Shown: positions 1 to 8,522, counted from the stretch's first letter. The stretch: 64,000 nt of DNA from Mucilaginibacter sp. SG564 (GCF_013149275.1 NZ_JABGNA010000009.1:100753-164752); one strand, 5' to 3'. The notes: generated by a model from the sequence alone, not told the origin. Program-made: numbers and translations.

Positions 1-51
1 TTTTTTACAATAAATTAAATGTAACTTATTATATATCAACAAGATATATCA

Positions 52-93
52 ATGTAAACCGTAAAAAGTGTAAACCATGTAAACCCACTTTTT
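52..93. repeat. Short-word repeat, TGTAAACC type
   Basis: The word TGTAAACC occurs three times in about 40 bases (AATGTAAACC, GTGTAAACC, ATGTAAACC) just downstream of the YdeI-like gene. Nearly the same block recurs at 45310-45352, 45 kb away. No function is known to me. Confidence 0.75.
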
Positions 94-96
94 AGC

Positions 97-699
97 CTAT
101 TTATATTTCCAATTTCTTGATTTACCTTCGCTCATCCACTCGGCAGCGGTTTCCATTCTTTTTTGGCGCGTAGCTTCTGTTTTGGCTTCCGTGATCCATT
201 CTACGTATTCCTTTTTGTTGGAGTAACTAAAATCATGAAACACTTGCACAGCCTTAGGATAGGCCGCCAAAAACTCCATAAAATAATCAGGGATTACCAA
301 TTCTGCTTTCTCGGCAGGGCTCTTTTTGGGATTAGCCTTTTTGATGCCTTTTTCATTTAGCTCGATGCCCTGCAATACATAGGAAACTAATATTTCCTTT
401 GACGGAAGATCTTCAATAGTGGTAACACGTCCAAAACTGCCTGCGGCGGCATCACTCGTATGGTTTGCGTCGCCACTCATCAGCGACCATCGCCAGAAAC
501 CAAAGGCGCAATGCTGTTTAAAGGCAGCCATTTGACATACCGGCCCTTTACAATCAAAAAATGGCATTCCCCACTTTATGGTTTCGGTAATCAGCGGGGA
601 TGCTTCATGAACCAGCTCCCGGATGTATTCCAAAATCGGTTTTGCAAAATCGGCCGATTTTGCGATGTAAAGATCTACCCGGTTATCATACTGTTCCAT
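97..699 (-). CDS. YdeI/OmdA-like protein with DUF1801 domain
   Basis: This 200-residue cytosolic protein has an N-terminal DUF1801-type domain (about residues 15-110; TIKWGMPFF and FKQHCAFGFW are typical) and a C-terminal OmdA/YdeI helical region (about 130-195, with EFLAAYPKA and YVEWITEAK). Relatives are called YdeI or OmpD-associated proteins and have been linked to bacteriocin or peptide resistance, but the biochemical role is unsettled. It has ordinary length for the family. It stands alone: the next minus-strand gene ends 41 bases upstream of its start, and a short-word repeat follows its stop. Confidence 0.85.
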   Translation of the reverse strand: MEQYDNRVDLYIAKSADFAKPILEYIRELVHEASPLITETIKWGMPFFDCKGPVCQMAAFKQHCAFGFWRWSLMSGDANHTSDAAAGSFGRVTTIEDLPSKEILVSYVLQGIELNEKGIKKANPKKSPAEKAELVIPDYFMEFLAAYPKAVQVFHDFSYSNKKEYVEWITEAKTEATRQKRMETAAEWMSEGKSRNWKYK

Positions 700-740
700 A
701 AATAAATTTATAGAAACACACTCACTTTTACAAGCGCCTT

Positions 741-1223
741 TTAACTTATCAGGTCCCTGAACAATTGTATATGCCAGCTATTTTTAAATGGCACTTCCCA
801 TTTACTTTCCAGTTCACTTACATTTTGCACCATGTTATTGTAAACAATGGTTTCGGTATTTATCTTTCCTTGTTTCAAAAGATCCTCAAAAGCATGACGG
901 GGTAATGAAAGCACTTCACTACCTTCGCGATATGCCAGATTAAACCTGTCGAACAGGTTGATGTGATACTGCTGTTCCAGGTGCTTCATAAAATGAACCG
1001 ATTTATCTATCGAACATCCACTGGCACCTGCCTGGCTTTCATCAACTATTAAAATCAAAAAGCGGTTATACCTGATCTCGGCACCTGCTTTTAATTGGTT
1101 ATTGTGGGCCGTCCAACCGATGGTAAAGTCATCCAATTCCTCCTGTATCTGTTCCACTTCCGGATCAGTTAATTTCCTATCAGATTGATATATCCAAACT
1201 CTTGAGTGTTGAGAAAATTCCAT
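741..1223 (-). CDS. conserved Bacteroidota protein, sometimes labelled ABC transporter ATPase
   Basis: A 160-residue soluble protein with no signal peptide and no visible Walker motifs. Homologues in Bacteroidota are often labelled ABC transporter ATPase, but the sequence does not support ATPase activity. Conserved-looking stretches include FTIGWTAHNNQLKA, FLILIVDES and FDRFNLAYR. The start at 1223 overlaps the start region of the divergent gene at 1269 only if that gene used a longer start, so the two are best read as divergent with a 45-base spacer. Its job is unknown; the nearby Fe-S genes are a frequent neighbour in this phylum as far as I recall. Confidence 0.7.
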   Translation of the reverse strand: MEFSQHSRVWIYQSDRKLTDPEVEQIQEELDDFTIGWTAHNNQLKAGAEIRYNRFLILIVDESQAGASGCSIDKSVHFMKHLEQQYHINLFDRFNLAYREGSEVLSLPRHAFEDLLKQGKINTETIVYNNMVQNVSELESKWEVPFKNSWHIQLFRDLIS

Positions 1224-1268
1224 TTACAAAAATATCAATTTATTAACTTCGGGTTACATTTTGTTGTC

Positions 1269-1751
1269 ATGAAAAAATCACTTCAGCCGCAAACAAAAAA
1301 GATTTTAGTATTTACCCTCATTTTATTGGCCGGATGGCTAAATTATAGCTTCAGGCCACAAACAGACGACCAGGAATGGCTCAGCTGGAGTAATAAATGC
1401 CTCACGGAGTCATACAATCCCGCTCCTGACATTAAATTAAAAAAGTGGGAACTGACCCTAACTAACGATTATTTTTTGCGCCTCAGAAAAACTTATCAAC
1501 ATGGCCGGCAGGAATATTTTTCCTTTAATTTACACCGTTTAAACCAGGTACAATACCAGGGTGATGATAAAGCCGGTACGCTGGAATTAAGTACCAATGC
1601 CGATGACATTATTGTACAAACCTATGAGGATCCAAAGGGCGATATAGACTCTATGTCGACGGTACTGGAGTTGCCCGTCAGGAACATGAATGCCGCCCGG
1701 TTGGATAGTTTAAAAAACGCATTAAGCTACTTTAAGGCAAAGGCTTTATAA
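1269..1751 (+). CDS. small exported or membrane-anchored hypothetical protein
   Basis: I chose ATG at 1269 (MKKSLQPQ) because the longer reading from 1206 adds a weak 21-residue leader. The 160-residue product has one hydrophobic segment near residues 10-28 (ILVFTLILLAGWLNYSF), so it is probably anchored or exported, followed by a mixed soluble domain (DDQEWLSWSNKC to the end). I do not recognise the family. The last bases overlap the stop of the convergent Fe-S gene at 1746, so the two transcripts meet tail to tail without room for a separate terminator. Confidence 0.65.
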   Translation: MKKSLQPQTKKILVFTLILLAGWLNYSFRPQTDDQEWLSWSNKCLTESYNPAPDIKLKKWELTLTNDYFLRLRKTYQHGRQEYFSFNLHRLNQVQYQGDDKAGTLELSTNADDIIVQTYEDPKGDIDSMSTVLELPVRNMNAARLDSLKNALSYFKAKAL

Positions 1752-2534
1752 GCCATTTGCCCGGGCAGTTATCTCGGCAATATCCAATACTTGTATCTCT
1801 TGCTCCTTATCATGATGTTTTACACCATCGGAGAGCATTGTCATACAAAACGGGCAAGCTGCAGCCACAACCTGAGATTTCGCTTCCAGGATGTCGGTCA
1901 TGCGTTCCATATTGATCTCTTTTTTGCCGGGCTCGGGTTCCTTGAACATTTGACCACCACCGGCACCGCAGCATAAGCCATTTGATTTGCAGCGTTTCAA
2001 CTCTACCAGTTCGGTATCCAAAATTTCAAGGGCCGCGCGCGGTGCCTCATAAACATTATTACCCCGACCCAAATAGCAGGGATCATGAAAGCTGATGCGT
2101 TTGCCTTTGAAACTCTCACCGCCTTCTGCCCGCAGTTTTCCTTCATCGATCAATTGCTGTATCAGTTGTGAATGGTGGATCACCTCGTAATTGCCCCCTA
2201 AGCCTGGATACTCATTTTTGATGGTATTGAAACAGTGCGGGCAGCCGGTTACTATTTTTTTGATGTTGTAGCCATCAAGTACCTGTATATTGGTCATGGC
2301 CAGCATCTGGAACAAAAATTCATTACCGGCACGCTTGGCCGGATCGCCGGTGCAGCTTTCTTCTGTTCCTAAAACAGCGTACTTAATACCTACGTGTTGG
2401 AGTATTTTACAAATATCACGGGTTATCTTCTGCGCTCTTTCGTCAAAACTACCGGCACAGCCAACCCAAAACAATATTTCGGGCTCTTGTCCTTGTGCGG
2501 CCATATCGGCCATGGTAGGTATTTTTTGATCCAT
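1746..2534 (-). CDS. cysteine-rich CCG-domain Fe-S protein (HdrB/GlpC-like)
   Basis: The 262-residue protein carries two CCG-type (DUF224) cysteine modules: GCAGS, ESCTGD, GCPHC in the first half and DPCYLGRGN, LCCGAGGGQ, ACPFC in the second. In heterodisulfide reductase HdrB, GlpC and LutA such modules bind a non-cubane or cubane Fe-S centre and pass electrons to quinone-linked or thiol acceptors. The first module has ESC where many have CC, so the second is the more complete site. It lies downstream of, and probably in one transcript with, a membrane ferredoxin-like gene (3022-4323), with a DUF2750 gene between. The electron donor and acceptor cannot be told from sequence. Confidence 0.9.
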   Translation of the reverse strand: MDQKIPTMADMAAQGQEPEILFWVGCAGSFDERAQKITRDICKILQHVGIKYAVLGTEESCTGDPAKRAGNEFLFQMLAMTNIQVLDGYNIKKIVTGCPHCFNTIKNEYPGLGGNYEVIHHSQLIQQLIDEGKLRAEGGESFKGKRISFHDPCYLGRGNNVYEAPRAALEILDTELVELKRCKSNGLCCGAGGGQMFKEPEPGKKEINMERMTDILEAKSQVVAAACPFCMTMLSDGVKHHDKEQEIQVLDIAEITARANGL

Positions 2535-2553
2535 TATTTATGATTTTCCTCAG

Positions 2554-2994
2554 TTAATCAAGTGACTCACTGATCTCTGTTATAAATTCGTTTATACTAC
2601 TATAATTTTTAAAGCTAATTGCCGAGTTAATGGCATTCAATTGTTCCAAAACATCAACTGCCAAATCTAAAGCAGTACTTTCTTTTCCAAACATGTTAGT
2701 ATCCCAGTTAATGCCGGCTAAAACTTCGTTATCAGCCATCTCGATGCACCAGCTTTCTAAAAATTCTGCTAAAGGAATTTCGACCGGTAAATAGCCCTTC
2801 CAATCATCCCGGGCACATGCCTTGGCATAAGCTCTGTCTGACCAGAATGGAATTACATCTACATCTTCGCTGTCATTAGAATGAGAGTTGGCCCAGCCAT
2901 TTTTGCTCTTTAGCGCCCACACCGATTTTGATGCCGCGGTTTTTCCGATAAACAGCTTATATTTTGATTCGATGGTTGCAATATCTTGTAACAT
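2554..2994 (-). CDS. DUF2750 domain protein
   Basis: The 146-residue protein matches the DUF2750 pattern: VWALKSKNGWA, a polar loop, PFWSDRAYAKACA, WKGYLPVEIPLAEFLESW and LAGINWD. The domain has no known activity and in other bacteria resembles immunity-like or SMI1-type small proteins in size and composition. It is placed between the two Fe-S genes, 19 bases before the downstream one and 27 after the upstream one, so it is co-transcribed with them. It is visibly more AT-rich than its neighbours, which could mean later insertion. Confidence 0.8.
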   Translation of the reverse strand: MLQDIATIESKYKLFIGKTAASKSVWALKSKNGWANSHSNDSEDVDVIPFWSDRAYAKACARDDWKGYLPVEIPLAEFLESWCIEMADNEVLAGINWDTNMFGKESTALDLAVDVLEQLNAINSAISFKNYSSINEFITEISESLD

Positions 2995-3021
2995 ATGATC
3001 AGGTATTATAAAACCGCTGGC

Positions 3022-4323
3022 TTAATTATTTTCGGCCCAATTAAAGCGGTCGGCCTGGCTGTATTTCCAGGGGGCGCCATTATTTTCAACGTTGCCAAAC
3101 ATATTGTTAAGGCTGGCAGGCGCCTGTGATTCCTCCATTACAATATAACGGCGCATTTCGGTAATAATCTCTAACGGATTAATATTCACCGGGCAGGCTT
3201 CGGCACAGGCATTACAGGTAGTACAAGCCCAAAGCTCTTCACGGGTAATGTAGTTATCTAATAAAGCTTTACCGTCATCGTGGTCTTTCCCATGCTTATC
3301 CAGGTTATTACCTACTTCGGTAATTCTGTCGCGGGTATCCATCATAATTTTTCGGGGTGATAAAAGCTTGCCCGTGATATTAGCCGGGCATACCGAAGTA
3401 CACCTGCCACATTCTGTGCAAGTATAAGCCTCCATCAGGTTTTTCCAGCTCAGATCGGTAACATCTTTAGCACCGAAACGTGCCGGCTCACCTGTATTCT
3501 CCGGAACAAAAGATGGGTCAAGCATAGCCTTTACCTCGTTGGTAACCGATGCCATATTGGTAAACTTGCCTTTGTTGTTCAGGTTAGAGTAATAAGTATT
3601 GGGGAAAGCAAGCAGGATATGGAAATGCTTGGAATAGGGTAAATAATTCAAAAATGCCAATATCCCTATAATATGAAACCACCAACATACACGCTCTACA
3701 ATAATCAGGGCGCTGGCATTGTCAGGCAATAACGGAGCTATTAGCGAACTTACCGGAAAACTGCCAGCTGTAACATAATGACTAAAATGTAATATCTGTA
3801 ATTTGTAATCGGCCGCGTTCATCGTTAAAAAGGCGCTCATTAACAAGATTTCTGTAATGAGGATATAATTGGCGTCAGACCGGGGCCATCTGGTCATTTC
3901 GGTGCCTGTGAAGCGCTTTAAATGAACAATATTACGCCTGCAAAGGAAAACAACACACGCAGTAAATACCAATACTGCTAACACCTCAAAGCTCCCGATT
4001 AAAAACCCATACAAACTGCCTAATGGGTGTGAAAATATTCTATGCGAACCGAATACCCCATCTATCATGATCTCCAATACTTCCAGGTTAATGATCACAA
4101 AACCGATATAGATAAAAAAATGCATCACGGCAGCCACCGGGCGTTTTACCATTTTGGTTTGCCCAAGAGCTATTTTTGCCATTACTTTCCAGCGTTCGGC
4201 AGGCCTGTCAGATCGGTCAGTATCCTTTCCCAGCAATATATTGCGCCTTATTTTGGCTGCGTTTTTAGCAAACAGGTAAATGGCGGCTCCTAAGATGATA
4301 ATAAATATAGCTTGTGCAATCAT
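3022..4323 (-). CDS. membrane Fe-S oxidoreductase, HdrE/NarI-like domain plus 2x[4Fe-4S]
   Basis: The 433-residue protein starts with about five or six membrane helices (residues 1-25, 65-90, 105-130, 150-175, 205-235), resembling the haem b subunit of respiratory reductases. A soluble part follows with two ferredoxin motifs, CTECGRCTSVCP and CTTCNACAEACP, near residues 300-390. This is the layout of HdrE-HdrC or DsrM-K fusions, which move electrons between membrane quinone and a CCG protein; that partner is encoded downstream at 1746. The function is likely an electron-transfer complex with unknown substrate. It has a 222-base upstream spacer next to tRNA-Phe. Confidence 0.88.
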   Translation of the reverse strand: MIAQAIFIIILGAAIYLFAKNAAKIRRNILLGKDTDRSDRPAERWKVMAKIALGQTKMVKRPVAAVMHFFIYIGFVIINLEVLEIMIDGVFGSHRIFSHPLGSLYGFLIGSFEVLAVLVFTACVVFLCRRNIVHLKRFTGTEMTRWPRSDANYILITEILLMSAFLTMNAADYKLQILHFSHYVTAGSFPVSSLIAPLLPDNASALIIVERVCWWFHIIGILAFLNYLPYSKHFHILLAFPNTYYSNLNNKGKFTNMASVTNEVKAMLDPSFVPENTGEPARFGAKDVTDLSWKNLMEAYTCTECGRCTSVCPANITGKLLSPRKIMMDTRDRITEVGNNLDKHGKDHDDGKALLDNYITREELWACTTCNACAEACPVNINPLEIITEMRRYIVMEESQAPASLNNMFGNVENNGAPWKYSQADRFNWAENN

Positions 4324-4517
4324 TATGCGTGCATAGTATTTTATTCAAAGTTAATTGAATTGTTGAAAGAGAAAAATGTTTTAGGATTGAAAAATATCTT
4401 TAAAGCTAAGTAACTGATTAACTGTTTAATTGTTTAGTTTTAAAAATCAACACAGGCTTTCTGGCAAATATTTTTAAACTTTTTTCAAAAAAAACTTTTC
4501 AAACATAAAAAAAAAGC

Positions 4518-4525
4518 TACATTTG
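4518..4525 (+). promoter_or_regulatory. putative -7 box of the tRNA-Phe promoter
   Basis: TACATTTG fits the Bacteroidota -7 consensus TAnnTTTG and lies 20 bases upstream of the mature tRNA. A clear -33 TTG box was not found. Confidence 0.55.
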
Positions 4526-4545
4526 CAATCCCCAAACGGAGGAAT

Positions 4546-4618
4546 GGTACCATAGCTCAGATGGTAGAGCAAAGGACTGAAAATCCTTGTGTCACTGGTT
4601 CGATCCCAGTTGGTACCA
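4546..4618 (+). tRNA. tRNA-Phe (GAA)
   Basis: A full cloverleaf is visible: acceptor arms GGTACCA and TGGTACC, D-arm GCTC/GAGC, anticodon stem AAGGA/TCCTT around the loop CTGAAAA with anticodon GAA at 4579-4581, and a T-arm with GGTTCGATCC. The discriminator is A at 4618. CCA is not encoded (CT follows), so it must be added by CCA-adding enzyme. No integrase or attachment-site duplicate was seen beside it. Confidence 0.97.
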
Positions 4619-4621
4619 CTT

Positions 4622-4668
4622 AAAAATAAAAGCCTCGATTCCACACTGGGATCGAGGCTTTTATTTTT
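4622..4668 (+). terminator. strong hairpin terminator after tRNA-Phe
   Basis: Arms 4622-4639 and 4651-4668 are an 18-base perfect inverted repeat ending in TTTTATTTTT, with an 11-base loop. It ends the tRNA transcript. Bases 4645-4655 are also the exact complement of the tRNA T-arm (4600-4610). Confidence 0.9.
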
Positions 4669-4715
4669 GTCATCTTTTTAATGCCCTCATTGAGGACGAT
4701 TCCAATAGGGTTAAG

Positions 4716-4742
4716 AAAAAAAGCCGGGCAATTTGCCCGGCC
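4716..4742 (-). terminator. terminator of the hmgA-hpd transcript
   Basis: On the minus strand GCCGGGCAA and TTGCCCGGC form a GC-rich stem followed by a run of seven T, about 60 bases past the hpd stop. Confidence 0.85.
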
Positions 4743-4800
4743 TAAAATTAAAACTTCGCTAATAGTTAATAGAATATATTTAGATAGGGTATTCCCTTTA

Positions 4801-5925
4801 TTAAAGATTTCCTCTTATTTCCTGCTCGCGTTCAATGGCCTCAAACAAAGCTTTGAAATTGCCCGCACCGAATGATTTGGCTCCTTTACGCTGTATGATC
4901 TCAAAGAACAGGGTGGGCCTGTCTTCGATAGGTTTAGTGAATATTTGCAGCAGGTAGCCTTCATCATCACGATCGACAAGGATACCCAGTTTTTTCAATG
5001 GTTCCAGGTCTTCATCGATATGACCAACACGATCTGTTAATTCATCATAGTAGGTAGTAGGCACGGTCAGGAATTCTACACCGCGGCTTTGCAGGTCGGT
5101 TACAGTGGCTACAATATTATCGGTTGCCAGGGCAAGGTGCTGTACGCCTTCATCTTCATAAAATTCGAGGTATTCCTCAATCTGCGATTTCTTTTTACCC
5201 TCTGCAGGTTCGTTGATCGGGAATTTGACGTAGCCGTTGCCATTACTCATCACCTTGCTCATGAGGGCAGAATATTCGGTGCTAATCATTTTATCGTCGA
5301 AGGTTAAAATGTTCCGAAAACCCATCACATCTTCATAAAAATTCACCCAGTCGTTCATTTTATGCCAGCCCACGTTACCTACGCAATGGTCGATATATAA
5401 AAGGCCCGCAGTGGATGGATTATAGTTGTTCTCCAATTTTTGATAACCTGGCAAAAACAAGCCATTATAGTTTTTACGCTCAATGAACATATGCACAGTT
5501 TCGCCATACAGCATGATACCGCTGGTGCGCACTTCGCCATGTTCATCTTTAAAGGTTTGCGGCTGCTGATAGGGCACGGCGCCGCGTTTGGTGGTTTGTT
5601 CAAAGGCGTCATAAGCGTCGTCAACCCAAAGGGCCAGTACTTTTACACCATCTCCATGTTTTTTAATATGCTCGGCAATAGGGTGATTGGAGTGCAGAGG
5701 GGTGGTGAGCACTATCCTGATCTTGCCTTGTTGTAATACGTATGATGCCCTGTCGCGCACCCCAGTTTCGGGTCCGGAGTAGGCCAGGTTTTGAAAGCCG
5801 AAGGCTGTTTTATAATAATGGGCCGCCTGTTTGGCATTACCCACATAAAACTCCACATGATCGGTACCGTTAAGCGGTAAAAAATCTGTAGTGCCTGGTG
5901 TTTTATCTAAAGTTTGTGTTTGCAT
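4801..5925 (-). CDS. hpd: 4-hydroxyphenylpyruvate dioxygenase
   Basis: This Fe(II) enzyme turns 4-hydroxyphenylpyruvate into homogentisate in tyrosine breakdown. The 374-residue length is normal. Two VOC folds are visible (about 17-150 and 175-345). The metal ligands should be H180 (YIDHCVGN), H263 (VQHLALAT) and E342 (FFEIIQRKG), and the C-terminal gate helix GAGNFKALFEAIE is present. It lies 72 bases downstream of hmgA on the same strand and is followed by a hairpin terminator, so the two form an operon. The adjoining divergent pair supplies the last ring-cleavage step. Confidence 0.97.
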   Translation of the reverse strand: MQTQTLDKTPGTTDFLPLNGTDHVEFYVGNAKQAAHYYKTAFGFQNLAYSGPETGVRDRASYVLQQGKIRIVLTTPLHSNHPIAEHIKKHGDGVKVLALWVDDAYDAFEQTTKRGAVPYQQPQTFKDEHGEVRTSGIMLYGETVHMFIERKNYNGLFLPGYQKLENNYNPSTAGLLYIDHCVGNVGWHKMNDWVNFYEDVMGFRNILTFDDKMISTEYSALMSKVMSNGNGYVKFPINEPAEGKKKSQIEEYLEFYEDEGVQHLALATDNIVATVTDLQSRGVEFLTVPTTYYDELTDRVGHIDEDLEPLKKLGILVDRDDEGYLLQIFTKPIEDRPTLFFEIIQRKGAKSFGAGNFKALFEAIEREQEIRGNL

Positions 5926-5933
5926 GGTTTTTA

Positions 5934-5997
5934 ATTATTGAATTATTGAGTTAGTGAATTAGTGATTGCTTTAGGCTTTCAACTTTTTGCCTTTGGC
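5934..5997. repeat. short-word repeats in the hmgA-hpd spacer
   Basis: The spacer is almost entirely made of repeated words: TTATTGA, TTATTGAG, TTAGTGAA, TTAGTGA, then AGGCTTTCAAC and GCCTTTGGCT, the latter like the TTAAAGCCGAAGGCT words at 34047. It lies inside a predicted transcript. Confidence 0.6.
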
Positions 5998-7155
5998 TCA
6001 CATTTGCCAGCTCTTGTAATAATTTTCGTCTTCTATTTTTATAGCGTCTTCGGTCAGCATCAGCGGACGGAAGGGATCTATCATTACCGCCAATTCATCT
6101 GTTGATTCCTTACCGATCGATTTTTCGACCGAACCCGGGTGCGGTCCGTGTGGGATACCTCCAGGGTGCAGGGTGATCTGTCCTTTTACCACGCTTTTAC
6201 GGCTCATAAAATCGCCATCCACATAGTATAAAACCTCATCGCTATCTACATTGCTGTGGTTGTAAGGAGCAGGGATAGAAAGTGGGTGATAATCAAACTT
6301 GCGGGGCACAAAAGAGCATATCACAAAATTGTTGCCCTCAAATGTCTGATGTACCGGTGGTGGTTGGTGCAGGCGACCGGTTATCGGTTCAAAATCATGT
6401 ATGGACAGGGCCCATGGATAATGAAAACCATCCCAGCCAATAAAATCAAATGGGTGGGTGCCATAGATGTATGGATAGATTAAGCCCTGTTTTTTGATCA
6501 GAATTTTAAAGTCGCCTTTTTCATCATGCGTTTTCAGATCAGCCGGGCGTTTGATATCGCGCTCGCAATACGGCGAATGCTCCATCAACTGTCCGTATTG
6601 GTTGCGGTAACGTTTAGGTGGCCTTATCGGACTAAAGCTTTCTACAATGAACAGCCGGTTATCGGGCGTATCAAATTCCAGCTGATAAATGGTACCACGG
6701 GGGATAACAAGGTAGTCGCCATAAACAAATTTGATATTACCGAAGCCTGTTTTGAGGGTGCCAGAGCCTTCATGTATAAAAACTACTTCATCGGCCTGGC
6801 TATTTTTATAGAAATAATCCGTCATTGATTTACGCGGTGCAGCCAGTGAAATATGCAGATCGCTGTTGACCAGCACTGGTTTACGGCTTTGCAGATAATC
6901 ATCCTCAGGCTTTACATTAAAACCAATCAGACTGGTGTGTTTCAGATGCTTTTCGCGCGCTATTTTGGGCTCAACGCTGTATGGTTCGCCCAGGGTTTTT
7001 ACAATAGTAGGCGGGTAGGCGTGATATACCAGCGAGTAAAGGCTCGAAAAACCTTCTGTTGATACCAGTTCTTCGGCATATAACGAACCATCGGGTTTGC
7101 GGAACTGCGTATGCCGCTTATGCGGGATAGCTCCTAATGTATGATATAAAGGCAT
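5998..7155 (-). CDS. hmgA: homogentisate 1,2-dioxygenase
   Basis: The enzyme opens the ring of homogentisate to maleylacetoacetate. The 385-residue protein is shorter than the roughly 430-445-residue human and Pseudomonas enzymes and matches the short bacterial subgroup. Cupin-type signatures are present: DEVVFIHEGSGTL in the N-terminal half, and VDSDEVLYYVDGDF plus PHGPHPG in the C-terminal half, which supply the His/Glu/His iron ligands. It is the first gene of the hmgA-hpd unit and is divergent from the hydrolase gene at 7516 across a 360-base spacer. Confidence 0.96.
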   Translation of the reverse strand: MPLYHTLGAIPHKRHTQFRKPDGSLYAEELVSTEGFSSLYSLVYHAYPPTIVKTLGEPYSVEPKIAREKHLKHTSLIGFNVKPEDDYLQSRKPVLVNSDLHISLAAPRKSMTDYFYKNSQADEVVFIHEGSGTLKTGFGNIKFVYGDYLVIPRGTIYQLEFDTPDNRLFIVESFSPIRPPKRYRNQYGQLMEHSPYCERDIKRPADLKTHDEKGDFKILIKKQGLIYPYIYGTHPFDFIGWDGFHYPWALSIHDFEPITGRLHQPPPVHQTFEGNNFVICSFVPRKFDYHPLSIPAPYNHSNVDSDEVLYYVDGDFMSRKSVVKGQITLHPGGIPHGPHPGSVEKSIGKESTDELAVMIDPFRPLMLTEDAIKIEDENYYKSWQM

Positions 7156-7301
7156 GATGTTTTAATTGGTTAACAATAAAACGTTTAAAATATCAGGATA
7201 GTTTTTGGAGGAATAAGGATTTGGGGACTATTGGATTGTACGAAATTAGGCACAAGCCTTACTTGTCCTTACTCCCAAAGTCTCTTGATCCCAAAATCTA
7301 A

Positions 7302-7412
7302 TTAGTATTGAGCCAGCACTATTTTGGCAAGCATAGCATCCCTGAACGATGAGGCATCGCTCATGCTGGTGAGGCCCAGTGAAAACAGAAAATGTTTTTG
7401 TACGCTTAACAT
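7302..7412 (-). CDS. possible 36-residue ORF in the hmgA upstream spacer
   Basis: An open frame reads from ATG at 7412 to TAA at 7302 (begins MLSVQKHFLFSLGLTS, ends IVLAQY). It lies in the 360-base spacer between hmgA and the hydrolase gene. It may be a small protein, a remnant of a lost gene, or chance; I see no family match. The rest of the spacer holds the hydrolase promoter. Confidence 0.2.
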   Translation of the reverse strand: MLSVQKHFLFSLGLTSMSDASSFRDAMLAKIVLAQY

Positions 7413-7486
7413 GGTTAATACGAAATTAGAAGTAATATTTTTAATATGCAAGCATAATATTTTAACCACGCATGCGGTAAAATGTT

Positions 7487-7494
7487 TAGTTTTG
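7487..7494 (+). promoter_or_regulatory. putative -7 box for the fumarylacetoacetase-like gene
   Basis: TAGTTTTG matches TAnnTTTG and lies 22 bases before ATG at 7516, which supports the short start for that gene. Confidence 0.5.
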
Positions 7495-7515
7495 GCTCAA
7501 CCAATTCTGCCATTT

Positions 7516-8511
7516 ATGAAATTAGTATCCTATAAAACCGAAGACCGCGAGCATTTAGGTATTTTTATAAACAAGCACATTTATAACCTGAACTCTTGCG
7601 ATAAGCTGATCCCCGATAATATGAACGAGTTTTTATGGGGCGGCGATGAACTGATGGATCATGCCCGGCGCGTTCATGAGGCCATTAGTTCGGGAAAAAT
7701 GGAGGCTAAGGAGGAGTTGTTTTTTGAGCTGATAGCTCCCGTGCCTCATCCAACGTCATGCCGCGATGGTTATGCTTTCAGGCAGCATGTGGCCGCCGCG
7801 CGCCGCAACCGCAAGGTGGATATGATACCCGAATTTGACCAATACCCTATATTTTATTTTACCAACCACAATGCCATACAAGGCCCAGGTGAAATTGAAT
7901 GTATGCCCGACCATTTCAACAAGCTCGATTTTGAGCTGGAAGTAGCCGTAGTGCTCAACAAAAAAGGCCGAAATATTAAAGCCGCCGATGCCGATAGCTT
8001 TATTGCCGGCTACATGATCATGAACGATATGAGTGCCCGTACCCTGCAAATGGAAGAAATGCTGCTCAACCTTGGCCCGGCAAAAGGCAAAGATTTTTCG
8101 ACTGTGATTGGTCCCTGGCTGGTAACGCCCGATGAATTAGAGCCTTATAAAACAGCGCCCAGACCTGGTCATATCGGTAATAGTTACAACCTGCAAATGA
8201 CCTGTGCTGTAAACGGTAAACAGGTATCGGCAGGTAATATGGCCGATATGGACTGGACTTTTGCCGAGATCATTGAGCGCTGCGCCTACGGCTGCGATGT
8301 GCTGCCCGGCGATGTGATAGGCTCAGGTACCGTGGGTACAGGTTGTTTTCTGGAATTGAACGGAACCGGCCTGCTCAATGATGCCAATTATAAACCGCAA
8401 TGGCTGCAACCTGGCGACCTTGTTGAAATGGAAATCACCGGATTGGGGATGCTGGGCAATATCATTAAAAAAGCTAACAGTGATTTTTCGATATTGGCAT
8501 TAAAGAAATAA
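7516..8511 (+). CDS. fumarylacetoacetate hydrolase family protein
   Basis: I place the start at ATG 7516 (MKLVSYKTE), giving 331 residues; the longer open frame back to 7324 runs through the promoter region and adds 64 unlikely residues. The FAH fold is clear: DFELEVAVVLNKKGRNIKAADA with metal-binding Glu residues, AGYMIMNDMSARTLQ, KGKDFSTVIGPWLV, and GSGTVGTGC. By context it should cleave fumarylacetoacetate (or the maleyl isomer) to fumarate and acetoacetate, completing tyrosine degradation. No maleylacetoacetate isomerase gene is in the window. A flavin reductase-like gene follows after 11 bases. Confidence 0.92.
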   Translation: MKLVSYKTEDREHLGIFINKHIYNLNSCDKLIPDNMNEFLWGGDELMDHARRVHEAISSGKMEAKEELFFELIAPVPHPTSCRDGYAFRQHVAAARRNRKVDMIPEFDQYPIFYFTNHNAIQGPGEIECMPDHFNKLDFELEVAVVLNKKGRNIKAADADSFIAGYMIMNDMSARTLQMEEMLLNLGPAKGKDFSTVIGPWLVTPDELEPYKTAPRPGHIGNSYNLQMTCAVNGKQVSAGNMADMDWTFAEIIERCAYGCDVLPGDVIGSGTVGTGCFLELNGTGLLNDANYKPQWLQPGDLVEMEITGLGMLGNIIKKANSDFSILALKK

Positions 8512-8522
8512 GTTAAATTCCG

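Noticed and set aside
741..1223. ABC transporter ATPase function
   Set aside because: No Walker A, Walker B or signature motif is visible, so the label is not supported.
4546..4668. tRNA-Phe as an integration site
   Set aside because: No integrase gene and no duplicated tRNA 3' end beyond the short T-arm complement were seen nearby.
7324..7515. N-terminal extension of the fumarylacetoacetase-like gene
   Set aside because: The added residues do not look like protein of this family and a promoter box lies at 7487, so the start is 7516.
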